From assembly GCF_902706225.1 (NCBI RefSeq), contig NZ_CACSKB010000022.1, forward strand, positions 1-64,000: a stretch of 64,000 nucleotides of DNA. The letters run 5' to 3'. Positions 37,151 to 52,062 of the stretch are shown one piece after another. A program made the translations under genes and the position numbers. Source of the stretch: Microbacterium sp. 18062 (GTDB lineage Bacteria; Actinomycetota; Actinomycetes; Actinomycetales; Microbacteriaceae). Under the pieces are notes generated by a model. The model made no database searches. It was not told the origin of the DNA and saw only the letters and a list, made by a program, of their open reading frames with translations. How positions within the stretch are numbered: position 1 is the stretch's first letter; each line of letters starts with the position of its first letter.

Positions 37151-38128
37151 TCAGTCCTCGGCGCCGACGGGGACGGCGGACTCGGTGCCCGGCAGACCTT
37201 CGGCCTCGGCCTTCTTGTCGGCCATGGCGAGCAGACGACGGATGCGGCCCGCCACCGCATCCTTCGTCATCGGCGGGTCGGCGTGGTGGCCGAGCTCGTC
37301 CAGGCTCGCATCGCGGTGTGCGAGACGCAGGTCGCCGGCCGCACGGAGGTGATCGGGGACCGTGTCGCCGAGGATCTCGAGCGCCCGTTCGACGCGGGCG
37401 CACGCGGCCACCGCGGCCTGCGCCGAGCGGCGGAGGTTCGCGTCGTCGAAGTTCACCAGCCGGTTGACGCCCGCACGCACCTCGCGCCGCTGGCGCAACT
37501 GCTCCCAGTCCTGAGCGGCCTTACGCGCGCCCATCTCATGCAGCGCGGACCGGATGGCCTCGCCCTCGCGGACGACGACCCGGGGTACTCCTCGCACCTC
37601 GCGGGCCTTCGCCGGGATCCCGAGGCGGTGCGCGGCGCCGACGAGCGCCATCGCGGCCTCGCCCGAGGGGCAGGATATCTCGAGCGCGGCCGAGCGGCCC
37701 GGGTCGCTCAGCGAGCCGGCGGCGAGGAACGCGCCGCGCCAGATGGCCGCGAGATCGTGTCTGGCGCCGGTCGTCAGCTTGTTCGGCAGACCCCGCACCT
37801 GACGGCGACGCTGGTCGAGCAGGCCGGTCTGACGGGCGAGGGTCTCTCCCCCGTCGATCACACGCACCGCGTAGGATCCCCCGGTGCGACCCGCCGTGCC
37901 CTGCACATGCGCGAGCTCGGGGCGCACGCCGTACAGCTCGACCAGCTCGCGGGCGACGCGGCGCGCAAGGGACTCGGAGTCGACCTCGGCCTCCACCGCC
38001 ACCCGACCCGCGATCGAGTGCAGGCCACCGGCGAAGCGCAGGATCGCCGTCAACTCTGCCACTCTGGCGGTGGGACGCGGATCACGTCCGGCGATCAATT
38101 CGGCCTTGACGTCGGCGGTCAGGGGCAC
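37151..38128 (-). CDS. whiA: Sporulation-type regulator WhiA
   Basis: A 325-residue protein with an N-terminal degenerate LAGLIDADG-like domain ([56 protein letters not shown]) and C-terminal helix-turn-helix ([50 protein letters not shown]). In Streptomyces WhiA controls division and development; non-sporulating relatives keep it. It lies 44 bp downstream of rapZ. Confidence 0.95.
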   Translation of the reverse strand: MPLTADVKAELIAGRDPRPTARVAELTAILRFAGGLHSIAGRVAVEAEVDSESLARRVARELVELYGVRPELAHVQGTAGRTGGSYAVRVIDGGETLARQTGLLDQRRRQVRGLPNKLTTGARHDLAAIWRGAFLAAGSLSDPGRSAALEISCPSGEAAMALVGAAHRLGIPAKAREVRGVPRVVVREGEAIRSALHEMGARKAAQDWEQLRQRREVRAGVNRLVNFDDANLRRSAQAAVAACARVERALEILGDTVPDHLRAAGDLRLAHRDASLDELGHHADPPMTKDAVAGRIRRLLAMADKKAEAEGLPGTESAVPVGAED

Positions 38129-38172
38129 GGCACTCCTCGGGGGGGATCAGGGCGGGGGAACGACGTTCCAGC

Positions 38173-39081
38173 CTACTCGCGCCCGAGGTCTCGATGTGTG
38201 ACGCTGACGGCCACGCCCGGTGTCCGGTCGAGTCGAGCGGCGATCTCCCGAGCCATGACGACCGAGCGGTGCTTGCCACCGGTGCACCCCACGGCGATGA
38301 TCGAGTGCCGCTTGTTCTCCCGCTGATAGCCGGCGAGCACCGGCTCGAGCGCGGCGGTGTACGCCTCCAGGAAGGGCAGCGCCCCCTCCTGCCCGAGCAC
38401 GAAGTCGCGCACCGCGTCGTCCTCGCCGGTGAGCGAGCGCAGTTCGTCGGTCCAGTAGGGATTCGGCAGGAACCGCATGTCGGCGACGAGGTCGGCGTCC
38501 GGCGGCAACCCGTACTTGAAGCCGAAGCTCATGACCGTCACGGTGTGCGGCGCCGTGCCCTCGGCCGAGAAGAGCTCCGCCACCCTGCTGGTCAGCTGAT
38601 GGATGTTGTACGACGAGGTGTCGATGATGAGGTCGGCGCTCTCGCGCACGGGCGCCAGGCGTGCGCGTTCGCGGCGGATGCCGTCGACGATGGTTCCCGT
38701 GGCCTGCAGCGGATGCGGACGCCGCACCGCCTCGAACCGCCGCACCAGCACGTCGTCGCTCGCGTCGAGGAACACGATCCGCAGCTGGCGACCGTCGCGC
38801 AGCGACCGGGTCACCTCGGGCAGACTGCCGAACAGCTCGCGACCGCGCACGTCGACGACCACTGCGACCCGCGGGACGGCACCGCCGGCGAGGTCGGAGA
38901 GCTCGAGCAGGGGCCGCAGCATCGTCGGCGGCAGGTTGTCGACCACGTACCAGTCGAGGTCCTCGAGCGCGTTCGCGACGGTTGAGCGCCCTGCGCCCGA
39001 CATGCCGGTGACGATCAGCACCTCACCGGTGGTCGTCACCGCGGGATCCGGCATGTCCACCCCTGTCGTCGTGGCCTCCAC
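38173..39081 (-). CDS. rapZ: Nucleotide-binding RNase adapter RapZ-like protein
   Basis: A 302-residue protein with Walker [10 protein letters not shown] near residue 26, [10 protein letters not shown], a [17 protein letters not shown] stretch and the C-terminal [17 protein letters not shown] signature. Enterobacterial RapZ senses glucosamine-6-phosphate; the role in Actinobacteria is less clear. In many Gram-positives it is followed by yvcK then whiA; here yvcK is absent between them. Confidence 0.94.
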   Translation of the reverse strand: MEATTTGVDMPDPAVTTTGEVLIVTGMSGAGRSTVANALEDLDWYVVDNLPPTMLRPLLELSDLAGGAVPRVAVVVDVRGRELFGSLPEVTRSLRDGRQLRIVFLDASDDVLVRRFEAVRRPHPLQATGTIVDGIRRERARLAPVRESADLIIDTSSYNIHQLTSRVAELFSAEGTAPHTVTVMSFGFKYGLPPDADLVADMRFLPNPYWTDELRSLTGEDDAVRDFVLGQEGALPFLEAYTAALEPVLAGYQRENKRHSIIAVGCTGGKHRSVVMAREIAARLDRTPGVAVSVTHRDLGRE

Positions 39082-39180
39082 CCTATCGACTCGTCAACGG
39101 GTCCGTGCCGCCGACTCCGCCGGATGAGGCGACGATCCCCCGCCGGGCGTGCGGAACGGGCCGGTGGGCTGGTCTCGGGA

Positions 39181-39203
39181 CGCGACCCGATATCGGGGTC
39201 GCG
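39181..39203. other. Hairpin between rapZ and the IS remnant
   Basis: CGCGACCC (39181-39188) and GGGTCGCG (39196-39203) pair perfectly around a GATATCG loop. It may end the uvrA-uvrC transcript before rapZ. The surrounding 39082-39265 holds no gene I can support. Confidence 0.4.
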
Positions 39204-39265
39204 GGGCGTTCAGAAGGGTGGCGTGTCGTTGTGTGGGGTGAATCGTATGGTGGGGTGGTTTGTCG

Positions 39266-39370
39266 GTTCGAGATCCCCAGATCCACGTACACCTGCTTCT
39301 GCGACATCCCCTGCACGAGCACGAACGCGACCGCGTCGCGCGTGAACTCCTCCGAATACTTCGCCGGCAT
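39266..39370 (-). pseudogene. Remnant of an IS3-type transposase OrfA (N-terminus only)
   Basis: Thirty-five codons from an ATG give a clear start of an IS3-family OrfA (AKYSEEFTRDAVAFVL, then MSQKQVYVDLGIS), the first helices of a transposase helix-turn-helix. After GISN similarity stops: the frame runs on ~60 residues of low-complexity Thr/Pro/Arg sequence, and no orfB or second end is seen. It is a decayed insertion between uvrC and rapZ. Bases 39371-39457, up to the uvrC stop, may hold the old left end. Confidence 0.75.
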
Positions 39371-39457
39371 GACTACATCCTTCCCGCCCCGATCGATCAG
39401 ATCACAGCAGTCCCGGAGTCAACCGAAGCTTCAGCATTCCGGGACCCTGCAAACAAG

Positions 39458-41383
39458 TCACCCCCGGGTCAGATGCTCGTGCACCGACGCCGCGAGCTTC
39501 GGACCTATGCCGGGCAGCTCCGCGATCTGCTCGGGCGCGGCCTGTCGCAGCGCCGCCACCGAGCCGAAATGCCGCAGCAGCGCCTTGATACGCGCATCGC
39601 CCAGGCCCGGCACCTCGGACAGGACACTCGTGATGTCGCGTCCACGGCGCTTGCGCTGGTGGGTGATCGCGAAGCGGTGGGCCTCGTCGCGCAGCCGCTG
39701 CAGCAGGTACAGGGCTTCAGAGGTGCGCGGCAGGATCACCGGGTAGTCCTCCCCCGGAAGCCAGACCTCCTCGAGCCTCTTGGCGATGCCGCACAGGGCG
39801 ATCTCGGTGTGTCCGGAGTCCTCCAGCGCCCGTGCCGCCGCGGCGACCTGCGGCTGACCGCCGTCGACCACGAGCAGCTGCGGCGGGTACGCGAACCGCG
39901 GGCGTTTGCGCACGGTCGCCACGACCTCCTCGCCGTCCGCCGCGATCGCGGCATCGACCGATGCCGAGGCTATCTCCGCATCCGTACGGTCCTCCGGTCG
40001 GTCGAGATGGGCCAGGCGCCGCGTCAGCACCTGATGGATCGAGTCGGTGTCGTCGGTGGTCTCGGGGATGCCGAACGTGCGGTACTGGTCCTTGCGGGGA
40101 AGACCGTCCTCGAACACGACCATCGATGCGACGACGTTCGTCCCGGACAGGTGCGACACGTCGTAGCACTCGATGCGCAAGGGCGCCTCGGTGAGCCCCA
40201 GTGCCTCCTGCAGATCGGTGAGCGCCTGCGTCCGGGCGACGTAGTCGCTCGTGCGGCGGGTCTTGTGCAGCATGAGCGCCTGCTGCGCATTGATCGTCGC
40301 GGTGCGCATGAGGTCGGCCTTGCCGCCGCGCTGGGCCACCTGCAGGGTGACGTTCTTGCCCCGCTTGTCGCGGAGCCACTGCTCCAGCTCCGCCGCATCC
40401 TCGGGCAGCACCGGGACGAGCACCTGCTTGGGGATGTCGGCGGGCGCCGCATCGCCGTACGTGCGCTGCACCACCTGATCGACCAGGTCGGCCCCCGAGA
40501 TGTCGAGCTCCTTCTCGATCGTGGTCGCCCGCACCCCCCGCACACGTCCGCCCCGCACGACGAAGTGCTGGACCGCGGCGGCGAGCTCGTCCTCGGCGAT
40601 CCCGAAGAGATCCGCGTCGGTGTCGTCGGGCAGCACGAGCGCGCTCTTGCCCAGCACGGCCTCGATCGCCTGCAGTTTGTCGCGGTAGCCCGCTGCGGAC
40701 TCGTAGTCCATCGCGGCGGCGGACTCCCGCATCCGTGCCGTCAGTGCGCGGGCGAACCGCTGATCGCCCCCGGACATGAAGGCGACGAAGTCGTCGACCA
40801 TGGCACGGTGCTCATCGATCGTCACCTTCATCGAGCAGGGACCGCCGCACCGCCCGATCTGCCCGGGGAAGCAGGGACGCCCGGTCGCCATCGCCTTCTT
40901 GTAAGAGGAGTCCGAGCACGTGCGGATGGGGAAGACCTTGATCATCAGGTCGATCACGTCGTGCACGGCCCAGATCTTCGGGTACGGGCCGAAGTACTTC
41001 GCGCCCCGGATCCGGCGGTTGCGCGTCACGATCACGCGCGGCGCCTCATCGGCGAGGGTGATCGCCATGTACGGGTAGGACTTGTCGTCCTTGTACCGGA
41101 CGTTGAAGGGCGGCGTGAACTCCTGGATCCACATGTACTCGAGCTGGAGAGCCTCGACGTCGCTGCCGACCACAGTCCACTCGACGGATGCGGCGGTCGT
41201 CACCATCCGCCGGGTGCGTTCGTGGAGGGTGTGCAGCGGTGCGAAGTAGTTCGACAGCCGGGCACGCAGGTTCTTCGCCTTGCCGACGTACAGGATGCGG
41301 CCCTCGGCGTCGCGGAACCGGTAGACGCCGGGACTGGTCGGGATCTCCCCCTGCTTCGGCCGATACGGCAGAACGGAGGGCAC
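39458..41383 (-). CDS. uvrC: Excinuclease ABC subunit C
   Basis: A 641-residue nuclease. The GIY-YIG domain is at the N-terminus ([27 protein letters not shown]), the Cys-rich [13 protein letters not shown] region near 160, a UVR motif around 205, the RNase H-like domain with [20 protein letters not shown], and C-terminal helix-hairpin-helix repeats ([20 protein letters not shown]). It cuts both sides of a DNA lesion. It ends in HLTRG, close to the IS remnant. 2 bp separate it from uvrA. Confidence 0.97.
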   Translation of the reverse strand: MPSVLPYRPKQGEIPTSPGVYRFRDAEGRILYVGKAKNLRARLSNYFAPLHTLHERTRRMVTTAASVEWTVVGSDVEALQLEYMWIQEFTPPFNVRYKDDKSYPYMAITLADEAPRVIVTRNRRIRGAKYFGPYPKIWAVHDVIDLMIKVFPIRTCSDSSYKKAMATGRPCFPGQIGRCGGPCSMKVTIDEHRAMVDDFVAFMSGGDQRFARALTARMRESAAAMDYESAAGYRDKLQAIEAVLGKSALVLPDDTDADLFGIAEDELAAAVQHFVVRGGRVRGVRATTIEKELDISGADLVDQVVQRTYGDAAPADIPKQVLVPVLPEDAAELEQWLRDKRGKNVTLQVAQRGGKADLMRTATINAQQALMLHKTRRTSDYVARTQALTDLQEALGLTEAPLRIECYDVSHLSGTNVVASMVVFEDGLPRKDQYRTFGIPETTDDTDSIHQVLTRRLAHLDRPEDRTDAEIASASVDAAIAADGEEVVATVRKRPRFAYPPQLLVVDGGQPQVAAAARALEDSGHTEIALCGIAKRLEEVWLPGEDYPVILPRTSEALYLLQRLRDEAHRFAITHQRKRRGRDITSVLSEVPGLGDARIKALLRHFGSVAALRQAAPEQIAELPGIGPKLAASVHEHLTRG

Positions 41384-41385
41384 GG

Positions 41386-44283
<2,898 letters not shown>

Positions 44284-44393
44284 CCGTCAAGTGTAGGCAG
44301 CACCGCCGACACCGGCTCCGGGCTTGCCCTTCTCGTGCTCCGCGTGCGCCGTTCGCACGCCTCCGAGGGAGGAGGTGCTCAGCGGGAGGAGGC

Positions 44394-44825
44394 TCAGGCG
44401 TCGAGGCGTCCGGCGAAGGGGGCCAGGCCGTCTCGGAGCGCCGCGAGCGCGGCAGCATCCAGACCGACCCGCGCCATGATCTGCTCCGGAACCGAGACTG
44501 CCCTCGCACGCAGCCGCCGACCCTCGTCGGTGAGACCGATCTCGAGGACGCGTTCGTCGCTCGCCCGCCGCGCACGGGTCACCCGCCCCTGCGCCTCGAG
44601 GCGCTTGGCCAGCGGCGACAGGGTGGCCGGCTCCATCGCGAGCTCGCCGGCGAGCTCGCCCAGCGCCCGGGGCGAGCGCTCCCACAACGCGAGCATGACG
44701 AGGTATTGCGGGTGCGTGAGCCCCAGTGGCTCGAGCACGGGGCGATAGATCGACACGACGTTGCGCGCCGCCGTCACGAGCGCGAAGCACACCTGGTTCT
44801 CGAGACGGAGCAGATCGTCGGACAC
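44394..44825 (-). CDS. MarR-family transcriptional regulator
   Basis: A 143-residue winged-helix protein: LEPLGLTHPQYLVMLALWE, LAGELAMEPATLSPLAKRLEAQG (recognition helix) and VTRARRASDERVLEIGLTDEGRRL (wing). A Cys near residue 13 (NQVCFALV) matches the OhrR-type redox Cys position, so it may sense peroxide; this is inference. GTG start 6 nt after TAGAAT, likely leaderless. It is divergent from a small Cys protein, not from ohr. Confidence 0.88.
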   Translation of the reverse strand: MSDDLLRLENQVCFALVTAARNVVSIYRPVLEPLGLTHPQYLVMLALWERSPRALGELAGELAMEPATLSPLAKRLEAQGRVTRARRASDERVLEIGLTDEGRRLRARAVSVPEQIMARVGLDAAALAALRDGLAPFAGRLDA

Positions 44826-44846
44826 GGGTCGATTCTATCAGATTTC

Positions 44847-44860
44847 ATTAGTACACTAAT
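44847..44860. promoter_or_regulatory. Palindromic operator between marR gene and small Cys protein gene
   Basis: ATTAGTACACTAAT has 5-bp perfect arms (ATTAG/CTAAT) and is AT-rich in a GC-rich genome. It overlaps a TACACT -10 for the plus gene (44852-44857) and lies just upstream of the TAGAAT -10 of the marR gene. It is a likely autoregulatory MarR site. Confidence 0.65.
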
Positions 44861-44864
44861 ATTC

Positions 44865-45107
44865 ATGGCGCGAACCGACTCGAACTCCTCCCGGCCTCCT
44901 CTGCGGGAGCGCGTGCGGACGGCGGGCGGATGGTACGCCTGGATCAACGCATCGCTCATCCGTGCGGCGGGCCCGGCCTCGGTCGGGCCGTACGAGACGA
45001 CGCCCGAACCCGTACGCACCGAGCAGCCCTGTCCGCTGTGCAGCGCGCCGATGTCGGCGCACACGTTCGACCGCTCCGGCCCGAAGCCCCTCATGCACTG
45101 CCCGTGA
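44865..45107 (+). CDS. Small CxxC protein, hypothetical
   Basis: An 80-residue protein: a basic N-terminus, then GGWYAWINASLIRAAGPASV, and a C-terminal PCPLCSAPMSAHTFDR with Cys pair and final HCP, looking like a zinc ribbon or redox CxxC. I recognise no characterised family. Seven nt after a TACACT box, so leaderless. It is divergent from the MarR gene through a shared palindrome and convergent to uvrB, whose stop lies 2 bp away. Confidence 0.7.
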   Translation: MARTDSNSSRPPLRERVRTAGGWYAWINASLIRAAGPASVGPYETTPEPVRTEQPCPLCSAPMSAHTFDRSGPKPLMHCP

Positions 45108-45109
45108 CG

Positions 45110-47176
<2,067 letters not shown>

Positions 47177-47230
47177 CCGTCCAGCGTAGGCGGCCCCTCC
47201 GACATCGGGGCCGTGCCGCGTGCGCCCGGG

Positions 47231-47827
47231 TCAGACGCTCAGACGCTCCCACAGGGCGTCGGCCTGTGCCAGGGTGTGCTCCAGCGTTCCCGCGGTGTCG
47301 ATCACCACGTCGGCCACCGCGAGGCGGGCGTCGTCTCCGGCCTGCGCGGCGATCCGGGCGTCCGCATCCGATGCCGACATGCCGCGGGAATCCACGAGGC
47401 GACCGCTGCGCACCGAAGCGGGGGCGTGCGCGACGACGATGAGCTCCCACGGGTCGTCGACGCGCGTCTCCACGAGCAGCGGCACGTCGTACACGACCAC
47501 GGCATCCGGATCCGCGCAGAACGCCGCCTCGAACCGCTCGGCCGACGCGGCGCGGACGGCGGGGTGCACGATCGCGTTGAGACGGCGGCGCTCGCCCTCG
47601 TCCGCGAAGACGATCGCGCCGAGCGCGGCGCGATCGAGCGATCCGTCCGCGCGGAGGACGCCCTCGCCGAACGCCGCCACGATCTCGTCCAGCACGGCCG
47701 ACCCGGGCTCCTGCACGTCGCGAACCAGCTGATCCGCGTCGACGACGACGGCTCCGTGCTCGGCGAGACGACGGGCGATGGTGGACTTGCCGGAGGCGAT
47801 GCCTCCGGTGAGCGCGATGAGTGGCAT
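47231..47827 (-). CDS. coaE: Dephospho-CoA kinase
   Basis: A 198-residue P-loop kinase: LTGGIASGKSTIARRLAEHGAVVVDADQLVR, HPAVR and VYDVPLLVET are CoaE motifs. It performs the last step of coenzyme A synthesis. Upstream of uvrB as in many Actinobacteria. No unusual features. Confidence 0.96.
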   Translation of the reverse strand: MPLIALTGGIASGKSTIARRLAEHGAVVVDADQLVRDVQEPGSAVLDEIVAAFGEGVLRADGSLDRAALGAIVFADEGERRRLNAIVHPAVRAASAERFEAAFCADPDAVVVYDVPLLVETRVDDPWELIVVAHAPASVRSGRLVDSRGMSASDADARIAAQAGDDARLAVADVVIDTAGTLEHTLAQADALWERLSV

Positions 47828-47863
47828 GCTCCGAGCATGCCACGCCGCGGCAGGCGGACCGGC

Positions 47864-49051
47864 TCAGGCCAGATCGTCGATGACGGCCCCGGTGCCGCCG
47901 AACAGCACGGACGATTCGATGCTCGTCGCCGCCTTCGCCGAGGCCTCCCGGGCGGCGAGCAGCAGGGTCTGCGGGTCGTACCCGACGGTCTCGGTCAGAG
48001 CGACGCCGACGCCCACCGCCGGGATCACGGCACTGGTGACCGCCGCGAACGACTCGAAGAGCCCGCGGTAGACGGCAGCCGCCTGGCGCCGGGCGTCCGC
48101 CGCGGTCGCCGAGCGCGTGACGACGAGGAGGCCGTCGTCGCCGTCCTCGCCCACGAGGCCGGTGGACGGCGCGAACCGCCGCACGCCCTGACGCCACGCG
48201 TGGATGACGTCGCCGACGATGTCGGCGCCGAAGGCGGTGCGGATCTGCACGAGATCCTCGACACGCACCGACAGCACCGCCACGATCTCGCTCCGCCAGC
48301 TCGCGCGTTCGACGACGTCGTTCAGGGCGCTCCGGAAGGTGGGGGCGAGCATGATGCCGTCCGTCGTGACGCCGACCTGGCTCATCCAGGCGTAGCCGCG
48401 GAGGTCCGCGCGCGCAGCGCGGAGCACCGACAGCACCACGACCGCGACGATCGTGAGGACGACGGTGACGTAGTTGGCCACCGTCGACCCGAACCACGTG
48501 AGGAAGTACTCGCTCTCCGCGCCTGCGACGACGAAGACGACGGACCGGACGAGATAGAACCCGGCCTCCACGACGAAGACGGCGGACAGCACCCACGCCG
48601 TGCCGATGCGTCCCATCGGCCGGCGCAGCGTCTCGGCCGCCGCGCACACCGAGAACGCCACCAGGGACAACCCCATGGTGAGCCATCCCGCCCAATCCCC
48701 GCCCTCCGCGCCCTCGACCAGGACGGCCGCGGCCACGAGGAGGTCGACGAAAACGACGAACGGCGCGGCGATCACGAGCCGACGCTGGTTGAACGCACGC
48801 GATCCCAGCCACATGCAGCCGGTCGTGTTCACGAACAACGCGTTGCCGACCGCGATCGCGATCGGGCCGCCGAGTCCGGCCGCCCACATGGAATAGGCGA
48901 TCGTCGTCGCCATCCCGCTGAGGAAGGCGACCGCCCAGATCCGCCCCGCCCCGTCGTCACGGCGCAGCACGGTGTCGATCACGAACACGGCACCGGCCAC
49001 GTTGGCCACCAGCGCGGTCATGAGCGACACGGTCGCGAGATCCACGTTCAT
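47864..49051 (-). CDS. Multi-pass membrane protein with degenerate GGDEF domain (copy A)
   Basis: A 395-residue protein. About seven membrane helices fill residues 5-215; the C-terminal ~170 residues resemble a diguanylate cyclase (VRVEDLVQIRTAFGADIVGD at the metal/substrate helix, VGVGVALTETVGYDPQTLLLAA at the end). The GGDEF site reads DGDDG, so catalysis is unlikely; it may bind a nucleotide or act as a scaffold. It overlaps histidine kinase A by ATGA and is a paralogue of the gene at 50851. Confidence 0.7.
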   Translation of the reverse strand: MNVDLATVSLMTALVANVAGAVFVIDTVLRRDDGAGRIWAVAFLSGMATTIAYSMWAAGLGGPIAIAVGNALFVNTTGCMWLGSRAFNQRRLVIAAPFVVFVDLLVAAAVLVEGAEGGDWAGWLTMGLSLVAFSVCAAAETLRRPMGRIGTAWVLSAVFVVEAGFYLVRSVVFVVAGAESEYFLTWFGSTVANYVTVVLTIVAVVVLSVLRAARADLRGYAWMSQVGVTTDGIMLAPTFRSALNDVVERASWRSEIVAVLSVRVEDLVQIRTAFGADIVGDVIHAWRQGVRRFAPSTGLVGEDGDDGLLVVTRSATAADARRQAAAVYRGLFESFAAVTSAVIPAVGVGVALTETVGYDPQTLLLAAREASAKAATSIESSVLFGGTGAVIDDLA

Positions 49052-50799
49052 GCGGACTCCTCGTCGGCGTCGAGCTGCGGATCCCCGATCCCGTCCCGGG
49101 GCTCGGGGGCTCCGCTCGACAGGCCGTCGGCGGTGGCCGGCAGCTGCACCATGAACGTCGAGCCCACCCCGCGGTCGCTGCGGACCGTGATGTCGCCGCC
49201 GTGCGCGCGCGCGATGTCACGACTGATCGACAGTCCGAGCCCCGTGCCCCCGACATCGGTGCGCGCACGGAAATAGCGCTCGAACAGGCGCTCCTGGTCC
49301 GCGGCCGGAATGCCCGATCCGGTGTCGCGCACGAGGATCCACGTCTCGACTCCGTCGGTCGTGCACCCGAGCGACACCTCGCCGCCGTCGCGGTTGTACT
49401 TGACCGCATTGCTGACGAGGTTGTCGATGACCTGACGCAGGCGCAGCGGATCGGCGAACGCTCGCGCCGGCTCGACGCCGGCGGTGACGATCGTCACGGT
49501 CCGCTCGGCGGCGCGCGGGCGCCAGGCCTCCGCCGATGCGCGCACGATCTCGGCGACATCGACGTTCTCGGGCGAGATCGTCATATCGACCGACAGTCGC
49601 GACGAGCTCGACGCGGCGAGGATGTCGGAGACGATCTCCAGCAGGCGCTCGCTGTTGCGGCCGGCGATCTCGAGGTCCTTGCGCGCGAGATCGGGGCGAT
49701 CGAGATTGTCCATGGCCAGATCGATGTAGCCGAGCACGGAGGTCAGAGGCGTCCGGAGCTCGTGCGACACCGAGGCCACGAGCCGGTCCCGCGCGCGAAG
49801 GGCGGTGAGCTCGGCGGTGATGTCCCGGGCGATCAGCACCGCACCGGCGTCCACGCCGAAGGCGTCCCGCATCCGTCGTACCGTCATGCTCATCGCCGTA
49901 CGGCGCTCGTCCGGGTGGCCGAACCAGACGACCTGGTTGTCGAACACCTCCCCGCGGATCGCGCGAGCGAGCGGGCGCTCCGCCTGCGTCAAGGGCGTCG
50001 TGCCATCGGCGCGGTAGGCGTTGCGCAGCTCCCGGTCGCTCACGCCGAATCCGGGGATCGACTGCTGGAAGCGGCCGAGTGCCTCGTTGACGACGGCCAC
50101 CGTGCCCTCCGGAGAGACACGGAGCACACCGAAGTCGACGGCGTCGAGCACCTCGGTGACGAGCTCCTCCTGGCGCTGCGTGCGCTGCAGCGCCCCGGAC
50201 AGGAGCACCGCCTGCTTGTCGAGGAGGGACTGCTGCGCCTGGTAGCGACGGGTGCTGACGAAGATCGTCGTGGCGATCGCGAGGATGACGATCGGCAGGA
50301 GGAAGGTCGCATACACGACGCCCTGGTTCGGGCCGATCGCCACGACCGTCCAGTACAGGGAGGTGATCACGAGGAACTGGGCGACGAACGCGAGGGTCCC
50401 GAGCGCGGCGAGCCAGATCGCGGGGAACGCCCAGAGCAGACCGAGGCCGCCGTCGGGCTCCGCGTGGCGGAGCGCGGCGATGGCGACGATGTCGGCGAGT
50501 GGCACGAGCAGGATCCACCCGCGCGGGATGAGTGCCCACGGGATGAGCAGGGTCGCGGCCCCGCCGAGGAACACGCCGAGGACGCCGACGAGGAACAGGG
50601 GGCGATCCATCCTCTCGCCGATGAACAGCGAGAGGACGGAGACCAGCAGCACGATCGCGCACAGCAGGAGTTGATTGAGCACGGCGGTACGACCGCGTGC
50701 GGCTGCGAGGCGGGTCTCGGGCGTTCCGACGAACGTCTCGCGCAGGAGCCCGCGGGTGCGGGATAGCATCGTCGCCTCGCCACTCCCCCCGTTGTGCAT
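49048..50799 (-). CDS. Membrane PAS sensor histidine kinase (copy A)
   Basis: A 583-residue protein: five to six membrane helices (about 30-185), short coiled coil, PAS-like domain (~205-325; VLRVSPEGTVAVVNEALGRF), HisKA with ASVSHELRTPLTSVLGY, and HATPase with NLVSNAVKYNRDGG, DTGSGIP and GGTGLGLSIS. It autophosphorylates at the His of SHELRTP. ATG at 50799 is chosen because TAACGT lies 7 nt upstream (leaderless), matching kinase B. An internal ATG at 50769 with GAGG is an alternative. No response regulator adjoins. Confidence 0.9.
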   Translation of the reverse strand: MHNGGSGEATMLSRTRGLLRETFVGTPETRLAAARGRTAVLNQLLLCAIVLLVSVLSLFIGERMDRPLFLVGVLGVFLGGAATLLIPWALIPRGWILLVPLADIVAIAALRHAEPDGGLGLLWAFPAIWLAALGTLAFVAQFLVITSLYWTVVAIGPNQGVVYATFLLPIVILAIATTIFVSTRRYQAQQSLLDKQAVLLSGALQRTQRQEELVTEVLDAVDFGVLRVSPEGTVAVVNEALGRFQQSIPGFGVSDRELRNAYRADGTTPLTQAERPLARAIRGEVFDNQVVWFGHPDERRTAMSMTVRRMRDAFGVDAGAVLIARDITAELTALRARDRLVASVSHELRTPLTSVLGYIDLAMDNLDRPDLARKDLEIAGRNSERLLEIVSDILAASSSSRLSVDMTISPENVDVAEIVRASAEAWRPRAAERTVTIVTAGVEPARAFADPLRLRQVIDNLVSNAVKYNRDGGEVSLGCTTDGVETWILVRDTGSGIPAADQERLFERYFRARTDVGGTGLGLSISRDIARAHGGDITVRSDRGVGSTFMVQLPATADGLSSGAPEPRDGIGDPQLDADEESA

Positions 50800-50806
50800 A
50801 CCGTGC

Positions 50807-50812
50807 ACGTTA
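50807..50812 (-). promoter_or_regulatory. -10 box of histidine kinase A (leaderless)
   Basis: TAACGT on the minus strand, 7 nt before ATG 50799. Kinase B has TAGCGT 6 nt before its ATG, so the two modules share their promoter arrangement. Confidence 0.5.
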
Positions 50813-50850
50813 GCGTGATCCGGCGGGGCCGAGGGCCACGAGCGCTCCGG

Positions 50851-52062
50851 TCACTCCGTCTCGGCGGGGAACGGGCTCACCGGAAAGCTACGCGCGGTGG
50901 CGAAGACCACCGACGTCTCGTCGCTCCCGCCCGCGTCCACAGCCGCGATCGTCGCACCCTCGACCAGGGTCTCCGGGGAGTAGCCGAGCGTCTGGCTGAG
51001 GGCCACGCCCACGCCCACCCCGGGGACGACGATCCCGCGCGCGCTGACGAAACGCTGCACGACCCCGCGATAGAGCAGACCCGCCTGACGTCGTGCATCG
51101 GCAGGGCTCGAGGCGGTCGTCGCGACCAGGACGATCGTGCTGTCCGCGCTCTCGCCCACCACGGCCACCGGCGAGGCGTACTCGCGCGCCGCGGAACGGA
51201 GCACCCGGGTCGTCGCATCGGCGACCTCGTGTCCGAACGAGGCCGTGATCGTGCCCACGTCCTCCACCAGAACCGCGACCACGACCACGAGCTCGGTGCG
51301 CGAGCTCGCTCGTCGCAGGACGCCGCGCAGCGTGCTGAGGAAGGCATCCGCGTCGAGCACCGCATCGGGATCGGGGGACGCAGCGCCCGCGGCCGACTCG
51401 CCGGCGAGGACGCTGCGCAGGACGAAGATCGCGATGGTCGCGACGAGGCCGATGCTGACGAGCATGAGGTAACCGGGGACGGCACCGAACCAGGTGACGA
51501 ACGCCGTGCTCTCCGTGCCCTCCCACACGGACACGACGGCGCGGCCGAGATAGAACAGCGCCTGCGCGGTCATGCATCCGGCCAGCACCCACGCCATCAC
51601 GTAGCGGCGGGTACGCCCGATGGCGGCGTGGAGCGCCGCGCCCACCGACACGAGCACGAGCGACAGGTACGTCACGATCGTGCCGCCCGCCCCGCCCGGG
51701 CGCGGAGCGTCCACCACGGTCGCGGCGACGGTGAGGAACGCGAGTGCCACGACCATGAGCGCGGGACCCTGCACCGGGCTGCCGTTGTACGCGCGGAGTC
51801 CGAGCAGCAGACAGCCGATCGCCGCGACGCCGGCGCCGTTGCCGAGCGCGATCGCCCAGCCCGTCCCCCACACCGACGAGACGGCGAGGTACGACACGAT
51901 GTTGCAGAGCACCGCGACCATGCCCAGCAGATATGTCAGGCCCCACAGGCGCGCTCCGGCCGAGCCGTACCGCGAGGACAGGGACGTCGCGATGAACGTC
52001 AGGCTGACGGAGACCGTGACGATGACGGCCATGACGGCCGCGGTCTGCTCGTCGAACGTCAC
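50851..52062 (-). CDS. Multi-pass membrane protein with degenerate GGDEF domain (copy B)
   Basis: A 403-residue paralogue of the gene at 47864: about seven helices in the first ~220 residues, then a GGDEF-like domain (VAVLVEDVGTITASFGHEVA and VGVGVALSQTLGYSPETLVE). The signature position reads ESADS, so the active site is lost even more completely than in copy A. GTG start overlapping histidine kinase B as GTGA. A nucleotide-free signalling or scaffold role is inferred. Confidence 0.68.
   Translation of the reverse strand: MTFDEQTAAVMAVIVTVSVSLTFIATSLSSRYGSAGARLWGLTYLLGMVAVLCNIVSYLAVSSVWGTGWAIALGNGAGVAAIGCLLLGLRAYNGSPVQGPALMVVALAFLTVAATVVDAPRPGGAGGTIVTYLSLVLVSVGAALHAAIGRTRRYVMAWVLAGCMTAQALFYLGRAVVSVWEGTESTAFVTWFGAVPGYLMLVSIGLVATIAIFVLRSVLAGESAAGAASPDPDAVLDADAFLSTLRGVLRRASSRTELVVVVAVLVEDVGTITASFGHEVADATTRVLRSAAREYASPVAVVGESADSTIVLVATTASSPADARRQAGLLYRGVVQRFVSARGIVVPGVGVGVALSQTLGYSPETLVEGATIAAVDAGGSDETSVVFATARSFPVSPFPAETE

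Noticed and set aside
39083-39370. A 95-residue intact transposase-like gene
   Set aside because: Only the first ~35 residues are transposase-like; the rest is unrelated low-complexity sequence.
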